In this document: piece by piece, positions 12,946 to 24,445 of the stretch
Layout of the letters: every line of letters starts with the position of its first letter
Numbering within the stretch: the first letter of the stretch is position 1
Assembly: GCA_026724425.1 (NCBI GenBank)
Contig: JAIUCV010001107.1
Span: 1 to 64,000, forward strand
Source of the DNA: Erythrophleum ivorense
Lineage: Eukaryota; Streptophyta; Magnoliopsida; Fabales; Fabaceae
Direction of reading: 5' to 3'
Length of the DNA stretch: 64,000 bases
Program-made: the position numbers and the translations under genes
Notes under the pieces: model-generated
Seen by the model: only the letters and a program-made list of their open reading frames with translations
Told to the model about the DNA's origin: nothing
The model's database searches: none

Positions 12946-15900
12946 AGTGTTAAAGCAAAGTTCTAGGCCTCCTAGGATTGGATATGCTTAAGGATATGGC
13001 GATAAGGCTATGTAAAGCCTTGTATAATTATGTAAAACCTTATATGAGGCATTTTGGGTGTATGAAGGTGGCTTATGGTTATGTTCATGATAAGTGTGAT
13101 GTGGGATGGTCTTAAGTAGGTGCTAAGGCATAGGTGAGGTTGGCCTCTAGAGTTTCTAGAGCAAAATTAAGTGATCCAACGGCTAGAGCTTTGTAAGTTA
13201 TAGTAGCTCACTGGGATAGTGGTAAGCTTTGTGTATTAGCAGCAAGAGATGATTGTGTAACTACTAGACATGCTTACTTAGAGAGATAAAAAAAGTTCCA
13301 AAGGTCTAATTTCCCCTAATTACCACACTTAGACCATTCAAGGATGTCTTGGCCAATGCAAGGACAAGCAATGAGGTAGCACAGTATAAGGTGAAACTGC
13401 TACTACATAGAGTAAGTGTTGGGGGAGTTATCCCCCTAGCCATGACACCTAGATGTTATGATGAAGTGAAGAGCCCGGAAAGCTGTTTTCCATAAGCCAA
13501 AAGTTTGAGTTATAAGTTACACTCTATAGATCTCCATCAACCCAGAGGTAGTAGTTAGTTATGCATGAACAAAGTAAGAGGTGGAATCCTCTAACTTGGT
13601 GATGGGCTGCATACAAAGGTAGTGAGGCTTGGATTATGTAGCTAAAGAGGCTCTCAGTCATAATGGAGTGATTATGGTATGGAAGGCCCTGTTGGTCATA
13701 TTCAGGCCAATTTGAGCAATGAACTGTTATTGGGTCGGTTAGAGCACCGAAAGTTAAGACCCTTAATATAAATAAAATAAAAGAGTAGTAAATGGTCCAT
13801 CAGTAAATACGAAGGGTTATTAAGTAATAGATGAGCAGTAGGCCTAGTAAGTGAGATTGAGAAAAAGATAGTTGATGGCTTAGCCTGAAATTGTTGAAAT
13901 TAAGCAGCAATTAAAGCCAAAATGTCAGATACTGGAATAGTAAGGGTATTGAGACCTGCCTACAAGGCGTTGACTCCAACCTAAAATGCTACCTTATGTA
14001 ACAGTGAATGGTGGGCTAATACGATGAGTTTAAGGCCTTGTTAACAGGATCTTGAATTTTACATTACAGTATATGAGATCTTGTCAATAAGATCTTGGAC
14101 CCTATTGACAAGATGCTAATATAACCTAGACAATAATATAACTTGAGGTTAATAATAGTGATATATATAGTGAATATATGAGTAGAGTGTACCTTATAGG
14201 TAATATCTAAAGATGAGTATGATTAGCCCAATGTCAAAAGTCTAGAAAAGAGGATGAGAATAGTGTAAAAGTGTTAAATTCATCGTAAGCCTATATGAGT
14301 TAAAGGGGCTTATTAGAAGCCACAACTCTGATGAGATAGGTAGCCTAGGCTAAGTATAAGCTGAAGCTTAAGAGAAGTGACTAGTAGTATCCCCCAAGTG
14401 AAATGAGATGAGTAGGAAGATAAAATGTAGAAGGAGAAAATAATCTGACTGAAAGTTTAGTAAAGGTCCTCATTGGGTTGATGAAAAGAAAATAAGATAT
14501 CTTAAGTTAGGAAGACCATTCAGTAGTGGTTGGCAAAAATCCCCATAGATAGACTCCTGAACTGTAAAGTATGGTGATCAGGGGAAGTAAGGAAGAGCTG
14601 AGAAGCTAGTCTATAGAATAGATGCCCTTACTTTAGTAATGACTAAATGAATAGATTGGACATAGAAAAAGTAAATAGATAGGTGTTCAGTAGTTGGTCT
14701 TATGAGCCTCCCTAATGTGAGATTAATGTAAGGTTAAAGCATGTGAGTAATTAGAGCACCCAGTGGAGTATAAGTCTTCAATAATGTAGAGTCTGAACAT
14801 TGAGAGCATAGGCCTTAAATTGAGTTAGTAAAACCCTAAAGTCAGTGGACTATGCTCCTAAAGATGAGAGTAAAGTGACTAAATACAGAGAAAGTCTATT
14901 TTTAATTTGAATGTAGTAATAAGCTGAGGCAAATAGTTAGTGTCTTAGTGCTTTCAGGGAAGCTCATGGGAGCCAAAGGCTGCCTAAGAAGGTGAGTCCT
15001 TGTATTATATAGAGAAGGAGTATAAGCCAAGAGCACTACAGAATATAATTCCTGAGATTACATGAAATAAAATTTTCCTTATAGAGGGACAGTCTAGTTA
15101 AGAGCAAAGCGAAAGTATAAGAGCAATCAAACCTCCCTTGATGTTACAAGAAGTGAGAAAGTAGTGGAATTCAGAAAAGATGCAAATACTCTTGAGCATA
15201 GAGAAACAGAACAATAGCGGAGAGATAAACAAGTGACAGAGTACCCTTTTCATATAAGTAAGGGGATAGTAATAGTAAAAGAGATAGTATGTGATGATGA
15301 CAAAGTTGAGGATAGAATAGATTAAGAATAAGTATCAAGTTGATGTAGTTGAGTGCTTGAGAAAGCACGATTATCCTCAGCATAGATGTCTATTTAGCAT
15401 GATAATGCCCGAAACAGAGACAATCGGGTAACATAAAGTGATCTCGGGATGGAGCAGCAAATTTCATAAGGAATAAGAGAAAGAGTCCTCTTTTCCTCAA
15501 GTGTCCTATTAAATAAAGGCAGATAAAGAAAAATAATAGGGGAATATTTTAGATTATTGGGAAACTTGTAATATGCTGGCGATGGTGGCTTTGAGCTCAG
15601 TTATGATGGGCTTATGTATTAGTGCTTGATGCTATGGTTTGCTTGCAACAACGGTTACATAATATTGGGTTTGGCCAACCCAAAAGTAAAGTAACTTGAA
15701 TGCATAGCAAACAATGGCATCAATCATAAAAAGTGTCCTGATAATTGAAGAGTGTCCTAGTTAGTTAAATGATGAGATAAGTCAAGAAAGAGAAATAAGG
15801 GGATTCTAGTAATATTAGAACAATAAGAGAAGCATGCAGAAAGGAATCCCCAATGAAGAATAATAATGTAGAAGAGAACGTGATAATAGTATAGAACATT

Positions 15901-16067
15901 CAGATTCAGATAGCATAGGTTCAGTATGCATAGTATGAGTCCCTTATGATATAATTAAACCAAATGAGAAGGGACCAGTGTATAATCTCTATCCTATAAA
16001 AGATGTTAGGCACACTTGGTGTGTAAGATGCCTTAGTACTAAAGGCACTTAAAAGTAGAATGTAGAC
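12946..16067 (+). other. element A interior, part 1, non-coding
   Basis: It begins with a degraded primer-site-like AGTGTTAAAGCAAAG, comparable with TGGTATTAGAGCAAAG after B's 5' LTR. The following 3.1 kb has stops in all frames and no Gag, protease or RT motif that I can recognise. It is less AT-rich than the left flank and rich in AGTA/GATAG-type words. Either it is very old pol or a non-coding interior as in large non-autonomous derivatives (LARDs). B interrupts it at 16067/16068. Confidence 0.6.
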
Positions 16068-18819
16068 TGTAACAACCAGAAAAAAGAAAAGAAAAGAAAA
16101 GAGAAAAGAAAAGGGAAAGAAAAGAAAAGCTGAAAATTTTCGAAGGCTGAAAGTTTTCTAAGTCTGCTAGCTATAGCCTAGCTATAGCGAATGTACCTGT
16201 TCGCTATAGCCTAGCTATAGCGAGATTGCCTTCTCGCTATAGTGAAATGCTTCTAGTTATAGCGAGTGCGGGTATCCCATACAAAAACCAGGGAGTTGCT
16301 TGCAGTAGCGTATGTTATAACGAAGGCAAAGGTCTGGGACTGACACGAGCTCGCCGTAGCGAGGGTTATGGCTCGCTATAGCGAAGGTTAGTCCGGAAAA
16401 GCGTAAAAAGAGAGATTTTGACTTTTTAAAACTTCTAAACTCTTTCTTTCTCTGTAAATTGACCTAAGCTTCGACTAAGAGAGAGAAAAGGGCTGTGGAG
16501 AGAGAGAGAGACCTAGAGAAGGAAGGAGAACAAGCAAAGAGGTAAGCAATCTTGAGATTTCCATAGCTTTTCTCCCTAGCATGTTATTCTTTTCTCTTTG
16601 CCCTCTCTTTCTATGGTTTTAGTAGTTGATTTGGGTTTGGTTTAGAAGAGAGAAAGTGGAAAACTACACTTGAGGAAGGGTAGAGCTCATGTAGCTTCAT
16701 TTCTTCATCTTTGCTTTCCTTTTTGAGAGCTTGAGAGAGGAAGGAGAGTGAGTGGAATTCTATAGAGAGAATCCCTAGTTTCTTACATGAGTAGTAGGGG
16801 TTTGCTTCGATGAAGAGTCCTTTTAGCTTTGTGAGAGTTTATTTGAGTTATGAGAGAATAATCCCATGCTCTTTGTTGTGCTTAGGCTCAAAGGAAGCAA
16901 CTCCATCTAGTTGTGAGTGTGAAATCAAGAAGGGAGAAGAGAAATTGAAAGGGAAGACTTGTATTAGCCAATAAGGTAGCTCTTTACTCTTTCTTGTTGC
17001 ATTCTTGGATGTGTAATAGTCATTGTATGCTTGTGTATATGCTTGTATGATGAGACATGCCATTTGATGTTGACTTGATGCATCGGTACCAATCTGTTTA
17101 TGATATGAATTGTGGAAATTGCTCGGGTGAGGTGGTGCCGAAAATCCCTTAAGACGGGTGAGGTGGAGCCAAAAGCCCCTAAATCAAGAGTGAGGCCAAT
17201 CCAAAAGTCCCAAAGCTCGGGTGAGGCTAGACCAGAAGTCCCTAGAGCCTATTCTTGGCATTGATATGATATCATGGCATGAAACACATATGTTGCGTCA
17301 TTGTGACTTGTTTGCATGCTTTGACTGGTTTATATACATTGATTGCTTCTTGAATGAGTATGAGCTATTGAGATTTCCTAAATCTCAGCCCCTCCCTCTC
17401 CTATCTTAACATCTTAGGTGGAGCTCAAGGAGAACCAAGTGCACGTCATGGAGCTTAGTTGAATATGATTAGGAAGTGGTGTAGTTCTTCTAGTTCTTTT
17501 GATGCAAAAAGGTGCCAGAATGAATATGCACCTATCATTTTTGAGTTGTAAATATGTGAGCACATGTAAACATATGTATAAGTGATGTATGAATTATGTA
17601 AAGAGCCAAAGTAATGAGAATGTGAAATTTGGCCTTTTTGTGGCTTACATGTGATAGTGCATTTTGTTCCGTAGCATAGTGATTTTGAAATGTATGATGA
17701 CTTGGATCATTTGAGCTATTCATATATGCTATGTTGGTACTTTCAAACTTGCCCAAAAGATGTTAGAGCATGTGGGAGGCCATTTGGACCCATTATGAAC
17801 CATTGTGGGTGCCAAAACTGCCAATTTTGTGAGCTCAGTCAAAGTATGACTGGATGAGCTTTTCTTGATATGAAATTTAGCATGCCTCTAGAGTCTATTG
17901 AGAGCTTCTTGAGAAGACAAAGTGGGTAATATTTGGAGGTCTAAGGAATATTTGGCGAATTGTTGAAGTTTGGAAATTTTAATGGTTTGGTCATGGTACT
18001 GTGCAATAAATCCGAAAATGAATTCATGTCATTCATAGACCAAACGGTGTCCAATTGTCATGAAATTTTGTGAGAATAAACTAGATGTCCACAGTGACCT
18101 ACATCAACTAGAAGCACCTCAATTGGAGGTCTGTAGAGAGAGAAACGACTTGCTGAAGTTCTATATCAGCATCAGGGAAGCTTTCCCACCTTCATTATTG
18201 TTACATCAGTTTTTGAGGTCTAAAAGCTCCTAAACTGATCTGGACATATTGTTTTCCTCTAGTTAACATATGTAGCTTTCCAAATTGGTATACTTTTCCC
18301 AGATTGGATTTTTGTGGAATTAATTATGAATTTTCAAAGTTCATGACAGTAAACTGCACCAGTGTCAGGGACAGCTGGATCTCTGTGTCTTTTTCGATGT
18401 CAAAGGTGGTCCAAATGATGAGATTGTGGTTGGGAGTTATTTTTAGTGTGAATTTAACATCCAAATATTTCTAGAGAGCTATAATTTGCTTGATTTCTAC
18501 TTTTCTAGAATTAGTTATGATTTTCCAAACTTAGAGCCAAAAATCTGACTTTTGGGCTCATTTGAGAAATTGTTTTTTCTTAGTTTTTGGCTTCATATCC
18601 GTGGTTTATGAGTTGTTTGAGGCTATGTACAAGTCTTATAAATGGTAATTGAGCAGAGGATGTGAAAGATGGGTTCACAGGACCCACGGGGCAAAATATG
18701 ACTGATTAAACCCTAACTTAAAGTTATAAAATATCATGGTTTTGGTCATTTTCTTTGGAAATCATATGGAATCAAGCCTAGAGGAAGATGAATTGGAGTT
18801 AAGATATTATGGTGTTACA
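16068..18819 (+). mobile_element. element B 5' LTR
   Basis: Runs TGTAACAACC...ATGGTGTTACA. In order: an AAAAG-rich tract (16078-16130), the palindrome cluster (16167-16385), a GAGA-rich leader ending with AAGAGGTAAGC at about 16537-16547 (a good 5' splice-site consensus), the AAGGTAGCTCT block at about 16973, GTGAGG...CCAAAAGTCCC repeats at 17121-17245, and a 3' half built of degenerate modules ending in GAATTA(A/G)TTATGA(A)TTTTC. The AAAAG tract and CTATAG motifs are at the U3 end; the exact transcription start cannot be read. Confidence 0.95.
16167..16385. repeat. TCGCTATAGCGA palindrome cluster, B 5' LTR
   Basis: About ten copies or half-copies of (C)TCGC(T)ATAGCGA(G) and CTAGCTATAG lie within 220 bp. 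A perfect 12-bp palindrome is at 16373-16384. Variants replace TAT with CGT (GCCGTAGCGAG). The cluster is rich in CG dinucleotides compared with the surrounding LTR. Confidence 0.9.
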
Positions 18820-18823
18820 TTTT

Positions 18824-18840
18824 TGGTATTAGAGCAAAGG
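18824..18840 (+). promoter_or_regulatory. primer binding site of element B
   Basis: TGGTATTAGAGC starts 4 bp after the 5' LTR. It differs by one base from TGGTATCAGAGC, the plant initiator-methionine tRNA primer site used by most plant Ty3/gypsy and Ty1/copia elements. Confidence 0.9.
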
Positions 18841-18972
18841 TTTAGGCACTTTTGCTCGATGTTGGGCTCTTGAATGATATTATTTGTTTGTGTTTGGTGT
18901 GAATTGCCATGGAAGTGGTGACATGCATATGTGATATGTTTGTGAACTGAAGATTGCTACTTCTTTTCAGAT

Positions 18973-19004
18973 ATGGTTGAGACTAGATGGGGCAAGGGTA
19001 GAGG
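18973..19004 (+). pseudogene. gag: gag start of element B, cut by solo LTR D
   Basis: ATG at 18973 opens a short basic N-terminus (MVETRWGKGR) that runs into the target duplication AGAGG at 19000-19004. The frame resumes in phase immediately after D at 21968, so this ATG is the likely Gag start. Gag codes for the structural protein of the cytoplasmic virus-like particle. The insertion alone would abolish it. Confidence 0.85.
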
Positions 19005-21962
19005 TGTAACAGCCAAAAAAAAAAGAAAAGAAAAGAAAAAGAAAATAGAAAAGAAATGAGAAAAGGAAAGGAAAAGAGAAGCTGAAAAATTTTCGAAGAG
19101 CTGAGAATTTTCTAAGTCTTCTCGCCATAGCGAGATATGGAATCGCCATAGCGAGAATGCCTCTTCGCCGTAGCGAATATGTTCCTAGCTATAGTGCGGC
19201 ATTCCATATAGAAACCAGTGAGTTGCTCGCCGTAGCGAAATTATTCCTAGCTATAGCGAGTGTGGCATTCCATATAGAGACTAGAGAGTTGCTCGCCATA
19301 GCGGCGCTATAGCGAAGGCAGAGGTCTGGAACAAACACGATCTCGCCGTAGCGACGCCATAGCGAAGGTAGAAGTCTGGAATAGACACGAGCTCGCCGTA
19401 GCGAGGGCACTAACTCGCTATAGCGAGAGCGGTCCAGAAAAGCGAGAAAAAGAGAATTTGACTTTTTAAAAAGCTTCCAAATCTCTTCTTTCTTCTTCTA
19501 ACCGACTCAAACTCGTCTTAGGAGAGAGCAAAGGGCGGAGGAGAGAGAGAGAAGCTGAAGAGAAGAGAAAAGTACAAGAAAGGTATGAATTCTCATGGCT
19601 TCCTCTTCATATGTTGCCCTTCTCCCCTTTTTTCCCTCTTTCCTACGGTTCAGATGATAAAAATGGCTAGGTTTTGAGTCTGGTTCAGAGGAGAGAGAGT
19701 GGAAAACCATTCTTGAGAGAGATTAGAAGTAGATAGTCTTATCTTTCTTGCTTCTCCCCTTTCTTAAGAGTTGAGAAAGAGAGGGATAGCTCATGGACCC
19801 TAGTGAGAGAAAAGACCTAGAGTGAGAAGCTCAGTATAGCTGATTAGAAGTGATCCCTAGTTTAAGAATTGAGTATAAGGTATTAATTCCATGCTTTTGT
19901 GTGGTTAGGCTCAAGAGGAACTCTCCCATCTAGTAGTTGTTGTGAAACCAACAAGGGAGGAGACCATTGACAGAGCAAGTAGTAGATAGCCAACAAAGGT
20001 AGTTCTCTCCACTTTCTCTCATGCATAATTGTGTATTTACATTGTCCTGCTTGTGTGTATGAATGATATGAGCTATGAGAAGTGTGTTAGCATGATTATA
20101 TGTTATGATTGAGATGATGTTTTAAATGATTGTTTGGTTTGCTTGAGGAAATGGAAAAGCCAATAACCCTATAGCCAAGGTGAGGATGAGCCGAAGCCCT
20201 AAGTTGGTTGAGTCATGTCTCCCAAAAGTGAGGTTGACTCCCAAAGAGTAAGGGTGAGTCTAAGTACCTCTAAAGTATGGGAAGGCAAATCCAAAAGCCA
20301 TGAGGGAAGGGGTGAGGCCGATCCAAGTACTCAGCGAGCTCTTGAATGTTATCCATGGCCATTTCACATGTTTTAAATGTTTTCATCATGTTTTATATGC
20401 TAACATGCCATACATGCATAATGAGACTTGTTGCATGCAATATATGTATGTTTGAATGAGAGTTGAACTACTGAGATTCTCCGAATCTCACCCTCCCTCT
20501 CCACCATCCAACCATGCCAGGTGGCCCAAGTGAGATAAGAGATGGGAGCAACCACCAACAAGCATGAAGCTAGGGATAGAGATGAAGAAGAGTGGAAAGG
20601 CTTTTTGCCTGATGTTGTATATGAAAATTGTACATGAGATATGAGATGTAAATGATGTATATGATGTAGTTCCTCCTAGTTTTGTAAAACCATGTATATA
20701 TTAATGATGAATGTATGAGAATGAGATTTATGATGAATGAAAGAGCATGGTTGAATGAGAAAGAACCAATGATAGCCTAGTAAATATGGGTGCATAAGTG
20801 GGCATGGGGTAGTGAGTTTCCCCAATCTGAGTTATTAGACACTTGAGGCATGATTGATAGCTCCTATAGATGCTTTCTCATGTGCTCAAAGAGTCATAGA
20901 AGTAGAAAACTTAAGATTGGACCCCATTAGCCACACTTTTGGCCAAGAAAGGGCCTCTTTGCACATGATGTCATGGAATAGCCATATGACCTCTTTTAGC
21001 TATGAGATTTGACATGTAGCTAGATGATGTTTAGAGCTTTTTGGGAAGCTAGAGTTAATGTCATTTAGAGGTCTATAGCATTTTCTATGATTTATCAAAG
21101 TTGACATCAGAAATTCGGATTTCAGAAAATCACTGTTCATTTGGTCAGTTTAGAAATCATGTCATCCGAGGGGCAAACGTAGTCCAATGGCTACAAAATT
21201 TTATACACAGAAACTAGATGGTCACAGTGACTTATAGGAACTGGAAGAACCTCATTTAGAGGTCCAGAGAGGAAGTTATGCAATTTCGAAGTTCCTGCCC
21301 AGAATCAGACACCCAACCAGACCCGAGGTACTGTTTCATCAGTTTCCGGGAAATTGGCTAGGTGAACTGATCTGGAGATATTTTTCTCCTCTATCTAACA
21401 TCCACATATTTCCATAGAGATAGAGTTTATGAGCATTGGATTTTTGTGGAATTAGTTAGACATTTTCAAAGTCCATATCAGTAAACTGTGACAGCAAAGA
21501 AGCCCCCTCTGACCAGTGAACTATTTCGATGTCAAACGTAGAATGAGTGAGAGATTGAGACTTCTAAGTATTTTTAGCATGAAGTAGACGTCTCAAAATT
21601 TCCAGAATGACCCAGATCATGTAGATACGATTTTTCTGCATTTAGTTATGAATTTCCAAAGTTAGCCCAGAAAAGAAGCAAAATCTGCCACTAGCGAAAA
21701 TGCATGTCTCCAATCCCTTTTTGCTTTCCATGAGTTCTAAGCATATCGTAGGGATTGAAATAAGTCTCAAAAGAGTAATTGAGCAAGAGGAAATAGAGAG
21801 AGGGCTCAACCGGTCCATATTACTTCTAGGTGGAGCTCTACCCACACATAGCCCCAAAGAGAGAGTAAGCATAAGGTTGAGAAAGTGTCTCCCTTATGAG
21901 TTCCGCATTGCCATATGGGCTAGAGGGCACGTTGGGTATGAGCTAGAGGTTAAGGTGTCACA
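19005..21962 (+). mobile_element. solo LTR D inside gag, TSD AGAGG
   Basis: TGTAACAGCC...GGTGTCACA, 2958 bp, with identical pentamers AGAGG at 19000-19004 and 21963-21967. It is related to the LTR of B (same AAAAG tract, palindrome cluster, GAGA leader and repeat order) but clearly diverged, so it is a separate subfamily. There is no internal region. The short open frames within it (for example near 21700-22068, which crosses the right end) are not genes. Confidence 0.95.
19121..19427. repeat. palindrome cluster, D; expanded by internal duplication
   Basis: At least a dozen motifs of the TCGC(C/T)(A/G)TAGCGA type. A 14-bp perfect palindrome CTCGCTATAGCGAG lies at 19414-19427. Two internal duplications are visible: a block starting CCTAGCTATAG and ending GTTGCTCGCC(G/A)TAGCG appears near 19182 and again near 19248, and a block containing AAGG(C/T)AGA(G/A)GTCTGGAA...CTCGCCGTAGCGA appears near 19313 and again near 19364. 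Confidence 0.88.
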
Positions 21963-23131
21963 AGAGGCAGGCCGCCCAGGGCTCAGAGAGCTGAGCCAGA
22001 GGTTCCTGTTGGGCCTAAGGATCCTTTGCGAACCATCATGGAAAGATTGGATCGGTATGAGGCCATGATGGGCCAGCATCAGGAGATGTTGGAGCAACAG
22101 AGGTACATTGCCCAGCAACAATATGATATGATCATGCACCCGCAAGATACCCTGGCCATGCAAGAAGAAGCTAGGAGGGAAGCCCCTGTACCTCAGCCAT
22201 CCACATCTGGCATGCCACCTGCACATCCCCAAGAGCCTGTGGTAGCTCAGACCCAGACGCCTATCCAGAAACTGTTGAAGCAGTTCAGGCAAAACAGTCC
22301 ACCCACATTTGATGGGGAGTTGGATGCGGATAAGGCGGAGGCTTGGGTTAGGGAGCTAGAAAAAATATTTTGGGTGATAGATTGTACCACCGAGCAGAAA
22401 GCTCAGCTAGCCACTTTCATGCTATAAAAGGAAGCTGATAGATGGTGGTGTAGCACGAAACCCCTAATGGAGACCAAGGATATACAGATAAATTAGGAAA
22501 GTTTCTTGGTCGAGTTTTATGAGAAATATTTCCTTAGTTCGATAAGGAAAAAGAAAGAGATGGAGTTTATGAGTTTGAAACAGACGGATGAAATGACTGT
22601 AGACCAGTATGTGGCCAAGTTCATGGAGTTGTCTCGGTATTCCTCTTACCTCCAGAGGTATGATGATGAACCCTGGAGATGTGAGCAGTTTGAAATTGGA
22701 TTGAAGCCTCTGATTAGCGATAGAGTTACTCCACAGCGGATCAGAAAGTTTAATACCCTTGTGGAGGTCAGCAAGGTGATTGAGACTAACCTGCGAGTTA
22801 TCATGCCTGTTACGGCTATAGCTAGTCAGAAGGAGGTTCAGAATTGAGAAGGCCGAGATCGAAAGAGGGTTCTAATGTGACACCCAGTGCCAAGAGAAGA
22901 GGCAAGGGGCCATGGAACCGAAGGCCACAGCGGGGTAAGCCGGTGCCGCCTCCTCAGGGCCAGTCATCTTTCCAGTAGCCTTTGATTACTTGCTTCAAGT
23001 GTGGGAAGCTGGGGCATATTGTGAGACACTGCCCGCAGATAGATACAGCGCCTCCTCCTAGGCCACAGACCCAGGGTCGAGTGTTCTGCCTCACTCAGCT
23101 GGAAGCCAGCGCGTCCCCTAGTGTGATCTGA
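21963..23131 (+). pseudogene. gag: gag of element B, main part (broken)
   Basis: Continues the frame of the ATG at 18973. It includes a coiled, glutamine-rich stretch (YEAMMGQHQEMLEQQ and following, about 22057-22135), the retrotransposon Gag core (PPTFDGELDADKAEAWVREL near 22300, then RWW, VEFYEKYF, CEQFEIGLKPLI), and a CCHC zinc knuckle CX2CX4HX4C at 22991-23032. Premature stops lie at 22425, 22494, 22845, 22976 and 23129, and a one-base loss near 22866-22873 shifts the frame. The knuckle would bind element RNA during packaging. The family assignment is secure; function is lost. Confidence 0.93.
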
Positions 23132-23497
23132 GGTACGCTGATAGTGAATGGCTTTCCTGTAGTTGCTATGTTTGATTCAGGTGCTAGTCACTCGTTTATA
23201 TCCTATGATTGTGTGAGGCAATTGGGTCTGGCTGTTAGTGTCTTGCCATTTGACTTGTCTATCACTACACCTACTGGAGGCCCCGTGGTTACTTCCCATA
23301 CTTGTTTAAATGTCACTGTTCAGTTTAATCACTGTCATACCACTATTGATCTGATTTGCATGCTCTTCCATGATATTGATTTGATTCTTGGTATGAACTG
23401 GTTGGTCGCGAATAATGCGGTACTTGATTGTGAACACTGAACTATTTCCTTACCTGCTTGTGGGACCATACCTAGGGTAGGAGTTGAGTTATCTTTT
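23132..23497 (+). pseudogene. pol: aspartic protease of element B
   Basis: Retropepsin-type domain with the catalytic DSGASHSF at 23174-23197 and a hydrophobic flap-to-end region finishing LILGMNWL (about 23381-23404). It would cut the Gag-Pol polyprotein. It is in the same frame as the Gag knuckle. A stop lies just upstream (23129) and another within it (23438). The catalytic motif itself is intact. Confidence 0.92.
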
Positions 23498-24445
23498 ATG
23501 ACTACTGCCCAGGTTGAGAGACATTTAGAGTGTAGATGTCAAGGGTTTCTAGTCTTTTTCTCTATTCGGGTTGAGGTAGAAGAAGGGATAGAGGAGATCC
23601 CAATTGTTAGGGAATACCCGGAGGTTTTTCCTAGAGAGTTTGACTTTAGTGGTCTACCCCCTAAGAGAGAATTAGAATTCCCTATAGACATAGTGCCTGG
23701 GGCTGGACCGGTGCCCAAGGCTCCTTACAGGATGGCTCCCACCGAGCTTGCAGAGTTGAAAAGGTAGATAGAGGAAGTGTTAGAGAAAGGGTTTATCCAC
23801 CTTAGTGTATCACCTTGGGGAGCTCCGGTGTTATTTGTGAGGAAGAAGGATGGTAGCTTGCGTTTGTGCATAGATTATAGAGAGTTGAATAAAGTTACCA
23901 TCAAGAATAAATATCCTCTCCTTAGAATTGATGATCTATTAGATCAGTTGGCTGGGGCATCTGTATTTTCTAAGATAGATCTTAGATCTGGGTACCACCA
24001 GTTGAGAGTGAGAATTGAAGACGTCTCTAAGACGGCCTTCAGAACAAGATATGGGCACTATGAGTTCCTTGTGATGCCATTCGGATTAACGAATATGCCT
24101 GCTGTGTTCATGGATTACATGAATAGGGTATTCAGACCATATCTAAATCAGTTTGTGGTAGTCTTCATTGATGATATCCTAGTGTACTCTAGATCTTTTG
24201 AGGAGCACGAGAGGCATTTGAGATTAGTCCTAGAAACCTTGAGAGAGAAAAGGTTGTATGCCAAACTTAGCAAATGTGAGTTTTGGTTAACCGAGGTGAG
24301 ATTCTTAGGTCATGTGATCTCACGGGATGGGGTCACAATTGATCCCTACAAAGTTGAGGCTGTGTTATCGTGGGATAGACCTAGAACGATCACTAAGGTC
24401 AGGAGTTTCCTAGGTTTGGCAGGGTACTATAGACGGTTCATTTAG
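23498..24445 (+). pseudogene. pol: reverse transcriptase of element B
   Basis: Ty3/gypsy RT. It has the N-terminal PYRMAPTELAELK segment, the WGAPVLFVRKKDGSLRLCID block, the KIDLRSGYHQ block (about 23972), the MPFGLTN block, the active-site FIDD with its aspartates at 24170-24175, and the FLGHVIS and SFLGLAGYYRRFI ends. It would copy element RNA into DNA. Stops at 23765 and 24443 break it; at 24443 minus-strand copy I still has glutamine. Active-site residues are intact. Confidence 0.95.

Noticed and set aside
16078..16130. AAAAG-rich tract as a satellite or telomere-like repeat
   Set aside because: It is a fixed part of the B and D LTR starts and is repeated at 26555-26610 and 19015-19080, so it is LTR sequence.
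19121..19427. Possible CRISPR-like array
   Set aside because: Spacing is irregular, spacers are repeated, there are no cas genes, and the DNA is clearly plant nuclear retrotransposon.
21700..22292. Overlapping frames of 122 and 132 residues on both strands
   Set aside because: One crosses the right end of solo LTR D into gag out of frame; the other is the antisense shadow of gag.
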